Below are positions 8,221 to 16,257 of a stretch of 64,000 nucleotides of DNA, piece after piece. The DNA is from Williamsia limnetica. Its GTDB lineage: Bacteria > Actinomycetota > Actinomycetes > Mycobacteriales > Mycobacteriaceae. The DNA is taken from the NCBI RefSeq assembly GCF_003217475.1, contig NZ_QJSP01000025.1:1-64000 (forward strand), written 5' to 3'. A program made the translations under genes and the position numbers. Positions within the stretch are counted from its first letter, which is position 1. Each line of letters opens with the position of its first letter. The notes below the pieces were generated by a model. It was not told where the DNA came from and did no database searches. It was given only the letters and a program-made list of their open reading frames with translations.

Positions 8221-9600
8221 ATGTGTTACCGCGGAAGATCGCTGGCGCAGGTGAGTATCGCCATCGGCCGAGTGGTCCCGGCCCTGTCGACGTCGTTGTT
8301 CGCGACGATTCTCACCGTGGCCGGCCTTGGCGTTCTGGACTGGCGGTTTCTTGTCGTGGCCGTCGTCACGGTGCCGGTCTACGTCGTCGGGCTGCGGGGT
8401 TATCTGGCGAAGGCTCCTGCGATCTACGCTGCGGAACGTGCAGCGATGGCGGGGCGTGCGCACCAACTACTGGGTGCCATTCGCGGGCTCGAATCGGTGT
8501 ACGCATTCGGTTTGACCGGAGCGCTCTGCAGCCGGATCGCCGACTACTCCTGGGCCGTGGTCCGGTGGTCCATGCGCGCCATGGTCGTCCAGAACCGGCT
8601 GTGGAGCAGACTCAACGTCGCCGAGTTCCTCGGTATGGCCGCGATTCTGCTCGTCGGCTTCTCCCTGGTGGGAAAAGGCGGGTTCACCGTGGGTGCCACC
8701 ACGACCGCGATGCTGCTCTACCTGCAACTGTTCGGTCCCATCAGGTCGGTCTTGCTGGTGGTCGATGATCTGCAGTCTGCGGCGGCGTCGCTCGGACGCA
8801 TCGTCGGCGTCATCGACGAGGCGGACCGATACGATCTCGACCCCACCGCGAACCGGTCGGTGAACGGCAGCAGCCCGAAGCGGGGCGCGTCATCGGTCGG
8901 CCTCGCGCTGCCTGTGCGTGTGGAGAAGCTCGGCTTCGGTTACCGCCCCGACCGCCCCGTGTTGCATGACGTCTCGCTCACCGTACGACAGGGTGAGCAT
9001 GTTGCGGTCGTGGGAAGTTCCGGCGCCGGGAAGACAACGCTCGCATCGTTGATCGCCGGTGTCCACCAACCTGATTCGGGCGTTCTCGAGGTCAGTGCGC
9101 AACGCGTTGCCTTGGTGACGCAGGAGGTGCACGTGTTCTCCGGGACGCTCGCGAGCGATCTCCGTATGGCTGCTCCGGACGCCGTCGACGACGAACTGCT
9201 GGCGGTCCTTCGTGCCGTGCGTGCCGACGAGTGGGTGTCGCTGTTGCCGCAGGGGCTGGAGACAGAGGTCGGCGCCGAAGGGCACGAACTGACGCCGATG
9301 CGCGCGCAACAGTTGGCGTTGGCGCGGCTCATCTTGATGGATCCGGACCTGGTGATCCTGGACGAGGCGACTGCAGAGGCCGGCAGCGCTGGTGCCGATG
9401 CGCTTGAGTTCGGCGCCGAGGCGGCGCTGCGCGGGCGATCGGCGGTCATCGTCGCGCATCGCTTGTCACAGGCCGCCCTCGCCGATCGTGTGATCGTGCT
9501 CGAACACGGCCGCGTCGTCGAGGAAGGAACCCACGACGAATTGGCTCGCGGGGGTGGGCACTACGCGCGGTTGTGGGAGGCCTGGGCGCGGTATCGGTAG
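8221..9600 (+). CDS. Truncated tandem copy of the preceding ABC half-transporter
   Basis: A 459-residue open frame closely similar to the preceding gene but aligning only from its residue about 141 (QVSIAIGR). TM1, TM2 and the first cytoplasmic loop are missing. Only 27 bp separate it from the previous stop, so no room exists for the lost part. Walker A (GSSGAGKTTL), Walker B (LVILDEATAEAG) and the altered signature ELTPMRAQQLALARL are all retained, and the frame is uninterrupted over 1.38 kb. A weakly recognisable remnant of homology extends a few codons before the aligned part. The copies differ at many silent and some coding sites, so the duplication is not recent. It may be a decaying duplicate, or a protein conserved for its ATPase domain; no good Shine-Dalgarno is seen before the ATG at 8221. 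Confidence 0.7.
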   Translation: MCYRGRSLAQVSIAIGRVVPALSTSLFATILTVAGLGVLDWRFLVVAVVTVPVYVVGLRGYLAKAPAIYAAERAAMAGRAHQLLGAIRGLESVYAFGLTGALCSRIADYSWAVVRWSMRAMVVQNRLWSRLNVAEFLGMAAILLVGFSLVGKGGFTVGATTTAMLLYLQLFGPIRSVLLVVDDLQSAAASLGRIVGVIDEADRYDLDPTANRSVNGSSPKRGASSVGLALPVRVEKLGFGYRPDRPVLHDVSLTVRQGEHVAVVGSSGAGKTTLASLIAGVHQPDSGVLEVSAQRVALVTQEVHVFSGTLASDLRMAAPDAVDDELLAVLRAVRADEWVSLLPQGLETEVGAEGHELTPMRAQQLALARLILMDPDLVILDEATAEAGSAGADALEFGAEAALRGRSAVIVAHRLSQAALADRVIVLEHGRVVEEGTHDELARGGGHYARLWEAWARYR

Positions 9601-9649
9601 CTCTGTGCACGTGACGGTCACAGACTCTGGCCATAGAGCGATCGGAGTG

Positions 9650-9668
9650 TTAGGTTTGACTTACCTTA
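9650..9668. promoter_or_regulatory. DtxR/IdeR-like iron box (strong match)
   Basis: The 19-mer TTAGGTTTGACTTACCTTA matches the degenerate IdeR/DtxR consensus at 17 of 19 positions, the best in the window. It lies 80 bp upstream of the pseudo-adenylation gene start at 9749 and just after the truncated ABC gene. Confidence 0.75.
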
Positions 9669-9748
9669 CCTGCGAACCATATCGCGGGCGCACGACATCT
9701 CGACTCAGACGAGCACGCGGGGAAGCTAGAACGAGAAGGGGCCTGGCA

Positions 9749-10672
9749 ATGGGTGCAGCGCAGCTGAACACCATGTTGGATGACACCGTCGATCGCCACT
9801 ACTGCCGTCCGGCGGTGGTCTGCGGTGATCACGAGACCGATTTCGAACGCTTCGACGAGTCGGTGCAGTGGCTCTGCGACGATCTGGCCGCCCGGGGTGT
9901 GCAGTCTCATCAGCGCGTCGGGATCTGTCTGCACGGCGGATGGGAGTTCCTCCTCGCCTTCCACGCACTCTTGCGCCTGGGCTCTGTAGCCGTACCCATC
10001 GACCCGTTCGACGAGGCGGCTGCCTTCGCTGCCGGAGATCTGGACTTGCATTATCTGATCTCGCACTGCGCTGCGGACTGCTTCCTGGAAGAGACCGTCG
10101 AGGTGATCTGCGGCGACTGGGTGTGCCCGATGTTCGACGTCGCTGAGGAGTTCACGCTGATCGCGGTATCGGCGCAGTCGCCACTGCACGTCGAGAGTGG
10201 ATTGTTCCTGAACGACCTCGGTTACCGCTTCTGGCCGGCGGGTGTGGTCGCCGATCGCGTTGGTGGCCTGCAACAAAACCTCGACCTCGACGCATCTGCA
10301 TGCGCCGCCGTCTGTGGGCCGTGGAGCTCCCCGTCTGCGGTGCTTCTCGTATTGGCCTGTGCCGCATCCGGTTCCTGCGTGCAGGTCGTGCCTGTGTTCG
10401 GTGACTCTGCGATGGTGTGGGACGAGTTGATCGCGGGCGACATCTCGGTGGTGTTCGCCCCGCCGCTGCTCATGCACGACCTCCTGCGGGTCGCCGACTC
10501 CGGGGCGTGGGCCTCGGGTCGTCCCCGCATGGTGCTCCCCGACGGCGAGGTGCTGCCCGAGGTGGTCCTGCGACGTCGCGGACTGACGCGGCAGACCCCC
10601 GCCGATCCACCTGTCTACGAGTTCGCGTGGGACGACGACTACGCGCCGGCACAGCTGCGACCGGTCAGTTGA
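9749..10672 (+). CDS. Short adenylation-domain-like protein lacking the AMP-binding P-loop motif
   Basis: About 307 residues. The N-terminal half follows the AMP-binding enzyme fold (a stretch ending RVGICLHGGWEFLLAFHALL then LGSVAVPIDPFDE), and later segments match core parts of the same fold (PAGVV, then a stretch ending FAPPLLMHDLL). The TSGTTGxPK-type phosphate loop is absent, and the protein ends before the hinge and the C-terminal subdomain with the catalytic Lys. Adenylating enzymes are normally 500 residues or more. It is therefore probably not an active ligase; a scaffold, regulator or relic is possible. The ATG at 9749 has a good Shine-Dalgarno (agaaggggc), while the frame upstream crosses the IdeR-like box at 9650 and is rejected. 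It converges on, and overlaps by 8 bp, the next gene on the minus strand. Confidence 0.65.
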   Translation: MGAAQLNTMLDDTVDRHYCRPAVVCGDHETDFERFDESVQWLCDDLAARGVQSHQRVGICLHGGWEFLLAFHALLRLGSVAVPIDPFDEAAAFAAGDLDLHYLISHCAADCFLEETVEVICGDWVCPMFDVAEEFTLIAVSAQSPLHVESGLFLNDLGYRFWPAGVVADRVGGLQQNLDLDASACAAVCGPWSSPSAVLLVLACAASGSCVQVVPVFGDSAMVWDELIAGDISVVFAPPLLMHDLLRVADSGAWASGRPRMVLPDGEVLPEVVLRRRGLTRQTPADPPVYEFAWDDDYAPAQLRPVS

Positions 10673-12599
10673 GAGCGGCGGTCACCAGAGCTTCGAGCTC
10701 GAGTTCCTTGCGGTGGCGCAGCGTGCCGATCACCGTGGCGGAATCGCTGCCCTGAGGCAGGAACAGCGAGCTGACCAGTACTTCGAGGAGTTCGTCCCGG
10801 CCGAGCGCGCCTTCGGGCGCCCGGCCGAGACGGGTGAAAATCGCCTCCACCGGGTCGGCGGACGGGTCGGGGTGTTGACGTTTGACGTCGAACCCGCCGG
10901 GGGTGAACTCCAGAAAGATCGGATCGCCCAAAGCCAGACCGAGATCTACCGCGAATCGCTTGATCGTTCCCACTCGTGCCTGCACCGACACCCACATCAG
11001 GGATTGCGGCCCCAGCCGCGACTGCAGCTTCACGGGATTGCCGGGGCCGACACCGACAAGACCCGCAAGCGCGGAGGGGATGTTGAATGCCGACCCCTTC
11101 AGGTGTGCGGCCCCGACGGTGGTCGCCCAGCGCAGGGTGTCGCCGTCGCGGTACAGGCATCGCGTCTTGGCGGGCGATTTCCGGTGGACGTAGCGTTCGT
11201 TGCGGCGGCTCACCACGTCGTCGCGCATGACGAACTCGCCGGCGCCCGCATAGGCGCGGATGCTCGATTCGGTCACGTCGTATTTGGCGCTGATCTGGGC
11301 CACCAGGTCGGCGATCTCGATCTTGCCGCCCGCGTCGTCGAGGATCCGTCCAATCTGGCGATGGACCGGGAGGTACTTGTCGCCACCCCATCGCCGCAGC
11401 CCGTAGGTGGTGCGGTCGGTCTTGACGATGCGATCGTCGGTGACAAGCGCGTTGCGCACGCTCGAGCGTGAGCGCGGTTCGCCGGCCAATCCGGCCAGGA
11501 TCGCCTCGAAGGTGCGGGGCGCGCCTGCGATCGACAGAACGGCGCAGACCAGATCACCTGTCGACGTCGGGCCGTTGACCACGTGGTCGTCGAGCACGGT
11601 GAAGCCACTGTTGGTCAGCCACCGCACGGCCTCGGAATCCGAGAGGTTCAGTCGTGTGGCCACCACGTGGACCGGTACCACTGCTTCGTCGCCTGTGTGG
11701 GCGTCGAGGATCTCGCCGACCAGGTCGGCGATCTGTGAGGGCGGCCGGCTCATGATCCAGCCGTTGACACCTGCGAGGTCGTTGGACCCGGCGATCAGCA
11801 ACTGGCCGACCGCGACGCCCAGTGCGGGAATGTCGGTGGCGAACGAGGGAAGTACTTCCGCGATACGCGCCGCGTCGGCCAGGGGGTCGGCGAGAGCCAC
11901 GGCTTCGGCGAGCAACCGCCGCAGGTCGACCGAGCTGTCCACGGTCTCGGACAATCGCAGGCGCAGCGTGCGGTCGATCTGATTGACCCGTTCGCGCGAG
12001 AGCCCCATCTGTTTGGCCAGATCGGACTGTGTGCGCGGCTTGGCGGCAAAGATTCGCTCGTGCAGGATGATTCGGTCACGCTCATCGATCGATTCGATGA
12101 ACTTGACCAGGTGCGGGTCCGCGAGAATGCGCTCGCCGCTGCGATCGTCGGCGCCCTGCGGGATCCTGGTGGCCTGGGCGACCAGCGCGGCGACGATGTC
12201 GACGACCGTGGCCCGGCCGATCTGCGGCAATCCGAGCAGATGGTTCGTAGATGTGGCGAGGATGTCGCCGACAGTGGATATGGTGTTGTCCTGCAAGGCT
12301 TTTTCGGTGTGCCGGCCCAGCGCGAGAGTCGACAGTCCAGATGCTGCCGAGACGGTCGGGAAGTCGTCGGCGAGGGTGGCGTCGCCGCGGTCCTGCAGGT
12401 GGCGAAGTGCCACCAATTCGCAGAATCGGCTGAAGTTCTCCGTATTCAGTGCATCCGCGGGGCTTCCGTCGAGCCAGGCATTGGGGATCAGCTCGCTGCT
12501 GGCCAGGATCGATGGGCCTGCTCGGTACTCGTCGAGCCACGGCAGCAGCATCGTCCACGCTGTTTTCGACAGCGGCGCGACCGTCTTCGATTCAGCCAT
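10665..12599 (-). CDS. Putative DNA-binding regulator with RNAP alphaCTD-like and sigma region 4-like segments
   Basis: A 644-residue soluble protein not assignable to a named family. Residues about 90-140 (LSTLALGRHTEKAL, TVGDILATSTNHLLGLPQIG) follow the helix-hairpin-helix pattern of the RNA polymerase alpha subunit C-terminal domain. Residues about 172-216 (RDRIILHERIF, TQSDLAKQMGLSRERVNQID) follow sigma-70 region 4 with its helix-turn-helix. The remaining 430 residues contain further winged-helix-like stretches and a basic C-terminal part but no catalytic motif I recognise. It sits inside the siderophore locus, minus strand, downstream of the isochorismate synthase gene, 71 bp apart, with a weak IdeR-like box in that gap. 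A locus-specific transcriptional regulator is a reasonable inference, not shown. Confidence 0.7.
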   Translation of the reverse strand: MAESKTVAPLSKTAWTMLLPWLDEYRAGPSILASSELIPNAWLDGSPADALNTENFSRFCELVALRHLQDRGDATLADDFPTVSAASGLSTLALGRHTEKALQDNTISTVGDILATSTNHLLGLPQIGRATVVDIVAALVAQATRIPQGADDRSGERILADPHLVKFIESIDERDRIILHERIFAAKPRTQSDLAKQMGLSRERVNQIDRTLRLRLSETVDSSVDLRRLLAEAVALADPLADAARIAEVLPSFATDIPALGVAVGQLLIAGSNDLAGVNGWIMSRPPSQIADLVGEILDAHTGDEAVVPVHVVATRLNLSDSEAVRWLTNSGFTVLDDHVVNGPTSTGDLVCAVLSIAGAPRTFEAILAGLAGEPRSRSSVRNALVTDDRIVKTDRTTYGLRRWGGDKYLPVHRQIGRILDDAGGKIEIADLVAQISAKYDVTESSIRAYAGAGEFVMRDDVVSRRNERYVHRKSPAKTRCLYRDGDTLRWATTVGAAHLKGSAFNIPSALAGLVGVGPGNPVKLQSRLGPQSLMWVSVQARVGTIKRFAVDLGLALGDPIFLEFTPGGFDVKRQHPDPSADPVEAIFTRLGRAPEGALGRDELLEVLVSSLFLPQGSDSATVIGTLRHRKELELEALVTAALN

Positions 12600-12629
12600 G
12601 CACCGAGCCTTCCGTAAGCGTCAATGTCG

Positions 12630-12648
12630 AAAGATTAGCCTATCTGCA
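12630..12648. promoter_or_regulatory. Weak DtxR/IdeR-like box
   Basis: On the minus strand the site reads TGCAGATAGGCTAATCTTT, 13 of 19 against the degenerate consensus, with the core AGGCTAA intact. It is 30 bp upstream of the alphaCTD/sigma4-like gene. The left half-site is poor, so this is tentative. Confidence 0.35.
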
Positions 12649-12670
12649 CACCGAGACGGCTGTCTGACGT

Positions 12671-13753
12671 TCACCGTCCGAGCGCGGAGAGAATAGTCCG
12701 GAGTTTGGCCGATGTCTCCGCGAGTTCGAGCTGTGGGTCCGAGTCCGAGACGATTCCGCCGCCCGCCGATGCCCGGATCGTCAGACCGTCCGCGGAGAGC
12801 TCTGCGCAGCGGATGCCGACCATCCACTCGCCGTCACCTGCGCTGTCGCACCAACCGACGGCGCCTGCGTAAAACCCGCGGTCGCCCTCGTTGGCCAGGA
12901 TGAACTCTCGCGCATCGGCGGTAGGGGTGCCACAGACGGCGGGGGTCGGGTGCAGCGCAACGGCGAGGTCGAGGGCCGTGGTGGCCGGCTCGCGAACGGT
13001 CCCCACGATGCGCGTGCCGAGATGCCACATGTTCGGGGTCTGGGTCAGGCCGGGTGTCGTAGGCACGTCGAGATCGCTACACAGCGGCGCGAGCGCGGCC
13101 GCCATCGCGTCGACGACAAAGGCGTGCTCGCGCTGATCCTTGGCCGACGCTGCCAGCATCTGACCGTTCGTCCGGTCGGCTGCGGGGTCTGAGGCTCGCG
13201 GTGCGGATCCGGCGAGAGGGTGACAGACGACCGTCGAACCAGACTTGCGCACAAGGAGTTCCGGGCTGGACCCGATCAGGTGCGTGCCGGTGTAGTGCGG
13301 GCCCGCAGACGAGAGGTCGACGAGCAGTCCATTGCTGCCCTGATCGGCCGCGACCAGACGCGTCAGCAGGTCGACGGGGGCGATTGCCGCGCTCGCTCGG
13401 AGTATCACGGTGCGGGCCAGGACCACCTTGACGAGCGCGGCACGCGGGTCGGACAGCACCCGGATCGCAGCGTCGACCCGGCGTACGTGCTCGTCGGGTT
13501 GCGGGTCGAAACCCTTGATCGCCGTTGTGGGCAGCGGCGGTGAATCTGGTTGCCACCGAACAGGTCTCCGTACGAACCGGGTAGGTGCGGTGAGGGCGGC
13601 GGGGCTGTCGAGATCGAACGGGAGAGCTCCGACGATGTACTCATGCGAGCGGTTGTGCAACACCGCCGCGGCGGCGTCGATGGTGTTGAATCGGACACCG
13701 GCGCCGTACGCGAATACGTGATCGGTGGGCCGCGACAATGCGAAGGTCGGCAC
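12671..13753 (-). CDS. entC: Isochorismate synthase (EntC/DhbC family)
   Basis: About 360 residues of the chorismate-utilising family that converts chorismate to isochorismate with Mg2+, the first step to 2,3-dihydroxybenzoate or salicylate siderophore caps. Diagnostic segments are LVKVVLART (catalytic Lys region), LAVALHPTPAVCGTP, GFYAGAVGW, and the C-terminal Mg-binding part GGGIVSDSDPQLELAETSAK. Ending without lyase-specific evidence, it is more like EntC/DhbC than a salicylate synthase such as MbtI, which is longer (about 450). EntA/EntB-type partners are not in the window. The GTG start at 13753 lacks a good Shine-Dalgarno. An in-frame ATT at 13804 is preceded six bases away by aagggag and would add 17 residues. 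A poor IdeR-like core (TTAGGCTA) lies near 13895-13910. Confidence 0.9.
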   Translation of the reverse strand: MPTFALSRPTDHVFAYGAGVRFNTIDAAAAVLHNRSHEYIVGALPFDLDSPAALTAPTRFVRRPVRWQPDSPPLPTTAIKGFDPQPDEHVRRVDAAIRVLSDPRAALVKVVLARTVILRASAAIAPVDLLTRLVAADQGSNGLLVDLSSAGPHYTGTHLIGSSPELLVRKSGSTVVCHPLAGSAPRASDPAADRTNGQMLAASAKDQREHAFVVDAMAAALAPLCSDLDVPTTPGLTQTPNMWHLGTRIVGTVREPATTALDLAVALHPTPAVCGTPTADAREFILANEGDRGFYAGAVGWCDSAGDGEWMVGIRCAELSADGLTIRASAGGGIVSDSDPQLELAETSAKLRTILSALGR

Positions 13754-13961
13754 TTCGATTCCGATGTAGGGAGAGACTCCGACGTCGGGAGAGGGGCGAG
13801 GAATGGTCGACTCCCTTCAGCGCGGACACCCGCTTGTGTGTCGAGGTTAGCAAGTGCTCAGACCCGCGCCCGGAGGTCGACGTGAGCTGCGAGCAATAGC
13901 CTAAACGCTCGCCACGAAGACGATCTGCTCCCGTGGGTGACGAGGCGGACATCGCCCTGAC

Positions 13962-13980
13962 TAAGGTGAGCTATACCTAC
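13962..13980. promoter_or_regulatory. DtxR/IdeR-like iron box
   Basis: TAAGGTGAGCTATACCTAC matches the degenerate IdeR/DtxR consensus at 15 of 19 positions, with both half-sites (TAAGGT and ACCTA) well preserved. It lies 42 bp before the GTG taken as start of the first FecCD permease and in the divergent region shared with the isochorismate synthase gene. Confidence 0.65.
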
Positions 13981-14022
13981 TACAGATCGGCAGAGGATGG
14001 ACAACGTGCGCCGGGTTCGGCC

Positions 14023-15111
14023 GTGAGTGTCAGCGCCGCCCGCCGGACGCGGGTGAGCCTGGTCAAAGGTAGTGGTGCCGCCGCGGCCGAACCGACTTCC
14101 CAGGGGCTGGCGCGGACCAACGCCCGGCGCACACTCGGTTGGTGTGCCGGCGTCGCGATCCTGGCCCTCGTCTGCCTCCTGAGCATCGCCATCGGAGCCA
14201 AAGACATCCCGTTCGGGACGGTCTGGGACGCGCTGTGGTCCTACGACAACTCGGGCGACCACATCATCATCCGTGACCTGCGGATCCCGCGGACCGTGCT
14301 CGGCCTGCTCGTCGGGATGGCCCTGGGTGTCGGTGGTGCGCTCATCCAGGCGATGACCCGCAATCCGTTGGCCGACCCTGGAATTCTCGGCGTCAATGCC
14401 GGCGCGGCTTTCGCGGTGGCGCTCGCGGTGGGCGTCCTGGGATTCACCGGTATCTGGGCCTACATCTGGTTCGCCTTCGCCGGAGCCGTGGTGGTGACCG
14501 TGGTCGTCTACGCGCTCGGCTCGGTGGGTCGGGGCGGCGCCACACCCATTCGGCTGACCTTGGCCGGGGTGGCGATCGGCGCGGTGCTCTCCGGTGTCAC
14601 CACCGGCCTGATCCTTCTCGACCCGCAGGCGTTCGATCAGATGCGTTTCTGGAACGCGGGCTCGATCGCCGGCCGCGGACTCGACGTCTCGGCCGCGGTG
14701 ACGCCGTTCATCGTCGTCGGGTTGGTGCTCGCGTTCGTGATCGCACGGCCGCTCAACGCGGTGGCCATGGGGGACGATCTGGCGCGATCGCTCGGCGCGA
14801 ATGTGACCCGCACCCGGGTCATCGGTGTGATCGCCGTGACGCTGCTCTGCGGCGCCGCCACCGCAGCAGCCGGGCCCATCGGGTTCGTCGGACTGATGGT
14901 CCCGCATATCGCCCGCTGGATCGTCGGTCCCGATCAACGTTGGATACTCGCGTACACGCTGGTGGGTGCACCGATCCTGGTTTTGCTCTCCGATGTGATC
15001 GGTCGGGTCATCATCCGGCCGGGCGAGATGCAGGTCGGGATCGTGACGGCCTTTGTGGGTGCGCCGGTCCTGATCTTCCTGGTCCGTCGGGGAAAGGCGA
15101 GTGGACTGTGA
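14023..15111 (+). CDS. Iron-siderophore ABC importer permease, FecCD family (first subunit)
   Basis: About 362 residues with 9-10 transmembrane segments. FecCD signatures are LRIPRTVLGLLVGMALGVGG, IQAMTRNPLADPGILGVNAG, MGDDLARSLG (the loop contacting the ATPase) and AGPIGFVGLMVPHIAR. It forms the inner-membrane channel for ferric siderophore uptake with the next permease and the ATPase. The frame is open from 13933, but that start would translate the IdeR-like box; GTG 14023 (or GTG 14029) is chosen because it follows the box and leaves a short cytoplasmic N-terminus. No strong Shine-Dalgarno is visible, so the start is uncertain by about 30 codons. The stop overlaps the next gene's GTG. Confidence 0.9.
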   Translation: MSVSAARRTRVSLVKGSGAAAAEPTSQGLARTNARRTLGWCAGVAILALVCLLSIAIGAKDIPFGTVWDALWSYDNSGDHIIIRDLRIPRTVLGLLVGMALGVGGALIQAMTRNPLADPGILGVNAGAAFAVALAVGVLGFTGIWAYIWFAFAGAVVVTVVVYALGSVGRGGATPIRLTLAGVAIGAVLSGVTTGLILLDPQAFDQMRFWNAGSIAGRGLDVSAAVTPFIVVGLVLAFVIARPLNAVAMGDDLARSLGANVTRTRVIGVIAVTLLCGAATAAAGPIGFVGLMVPHIARWIVGPDQRWILAYTLVGAPILVLLSDVIGRVIIRPGEMQVGIVTAFVGAPVLIFLVRRGKASGL

Positions 15112-16220
15112 GCATCCGGACTCCAGGAAAAGTGCCGATGCCTGAGAAAGAGAAGCTGACGTCGCACTCGACCATCGACTTCGGTCGTCGCATCACGATC
15201 CTGCGTGGCCCCGGTGGCACGGTGTCGGGGAAGATCGACCTGCGCGCGGTCACGGTGGTCGCTGCGTTGGTCGTTCTCGCATGCGGTGTCGCGGTACTCG
15301 CGTTGGGGACCGGCGACTATCCGGTGTCGCCCGATCGAGTGTTGCAGGCGCTCCTAGGTCAGGGCACGCGGATCGAGGAGCTGGTGGTGACCGAGTGGCG
15401 GATGCCGCGCGTCCTGCTGGCTCTCGTCCTGGGCGCCGCGCTCGGTGTCAGCGGGGCGGTCTTCCAGTCGATCACCCGCAATCCGCTCGGCAGCCCCGAC
15501 ATCATCGGCTTCAACACCGGCGCCTATACGGGCGCACTGGTGGTGATCTTGGTCATCGGCGGGGGCGGGTACTACGGCACCGCGATCGGGGCTCTCGCAG
15601 GCGGGATCGTCACCGCACTGCTGGTGTACCTGCTGGCCTTCAAGCGCGGTGTTCAGGGCTTTCGGTTGATCATCGTCGGTATCGCGGTCAGTGCCGTGCT
15701 GGCGTCGGTCAACACCTGGCTGATTCTCAAAGCAGACCTCGAGGACGCGATGTCGGCGGCCGTGTGGGGAGCGGGGTCCCTCAACGGGCTGAGCTGGACG
15801 CAGGCGCGACCGGTGCTGATCATCTTGGCGGTTCTGGCACCCCTGCTGATCCTCGCGTCGTACCGGATGCCGATGCTCGACCTGGGTGACGACGCCGCGA
15901 AGGCCCTCGGGATCCGGGCCGAGCCGACTCGCCTCGCGTTGATCATCCTGGGGGTCGCGTTGACCGCAGTGGCCACGGCGGCGGCCGGACCGATCGCCTT
16001 CGTGTCGTTGGCTGCGCCGCAATTGGCACGCCGACTGACCAGGACTCCGGGTGTCGCGTTCGCACCCGCGGCCGCGATGGGGGCACTGCTGCTCGTCGCG
16101 AGCGACTTCATCGCCCAGCGTGCCTTTCAGCCGACGCAGCTGCCCGTCGGCGTCGTCACGGTGTCGATCGGCGGCCTCTACCTGGTGTGGCTGCTCGCCA
16201 GAGAGGCGCGCAGGCAATGA
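15108..16220 (+). CDS. Iron-siderophore ABC importer permease, FecCD family (second subunit)
   Basis: About 370 residues, multi-spanning, with the FecCD hallmarks WRMPRVLLALVLGAALG, FQSITRNPLGSPDIIGFNTG, LGDDAAKALGIR and AGPIAFVSLAAPQLARR. It pairs with the preceding permease as a heterodimeric channel, like FepD/FepG. GTG 15108 overlaps the previous stop (GTGA), which favours coupled translation. ATG 15138, with aggaaa 11 bases upstream, is a plausible alternative start. The ATPase gene follows after 37 bp. Confidence 0.92.
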   Translation: MSIRTPGKVPMPEKEKLTSHSTIDFGRRITILRGPGGTVSGKIDLRAVTVVAALVVLACGVAVLALGTGDYPVSPDRVLQALLGQGTRIEELVVTEWRMPRVLLALVLGAALGVSGAVFQSITRNPLGSPDIIGFNTGAYTGALVVILVIGGGGYYGTAIGALAGGIVTALLVYLLAFKRGVQGFRLIIVGIAVSAVLASVNTWLILKADLEDAMSAAVWGAGSLNGLSWTQARPVLIILAVLAPLLILASYRMPMLDLGDDAAKALGIRAEPTRLALIILGVALTAVATAAAGPIAFVSLAAPQLARRLTRTPGVAFAPAAAMGALLLVASDFIAQRAFQPTQLPVGVVTVSIGGLYLVWLLAREARRQ

Positions 16221-16257
16221 CCACCCCACACCATTTTCACCGGACAAGGGCTGATGC

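Noticed and set aside
13889-13910. IdeR-like core TTAGGCTA upstream of the isochorismate synthase gene
   Set aside because: Only 10 of 19 consensus positions match; the nearby 13962 box is far better and is in the same divergent region.
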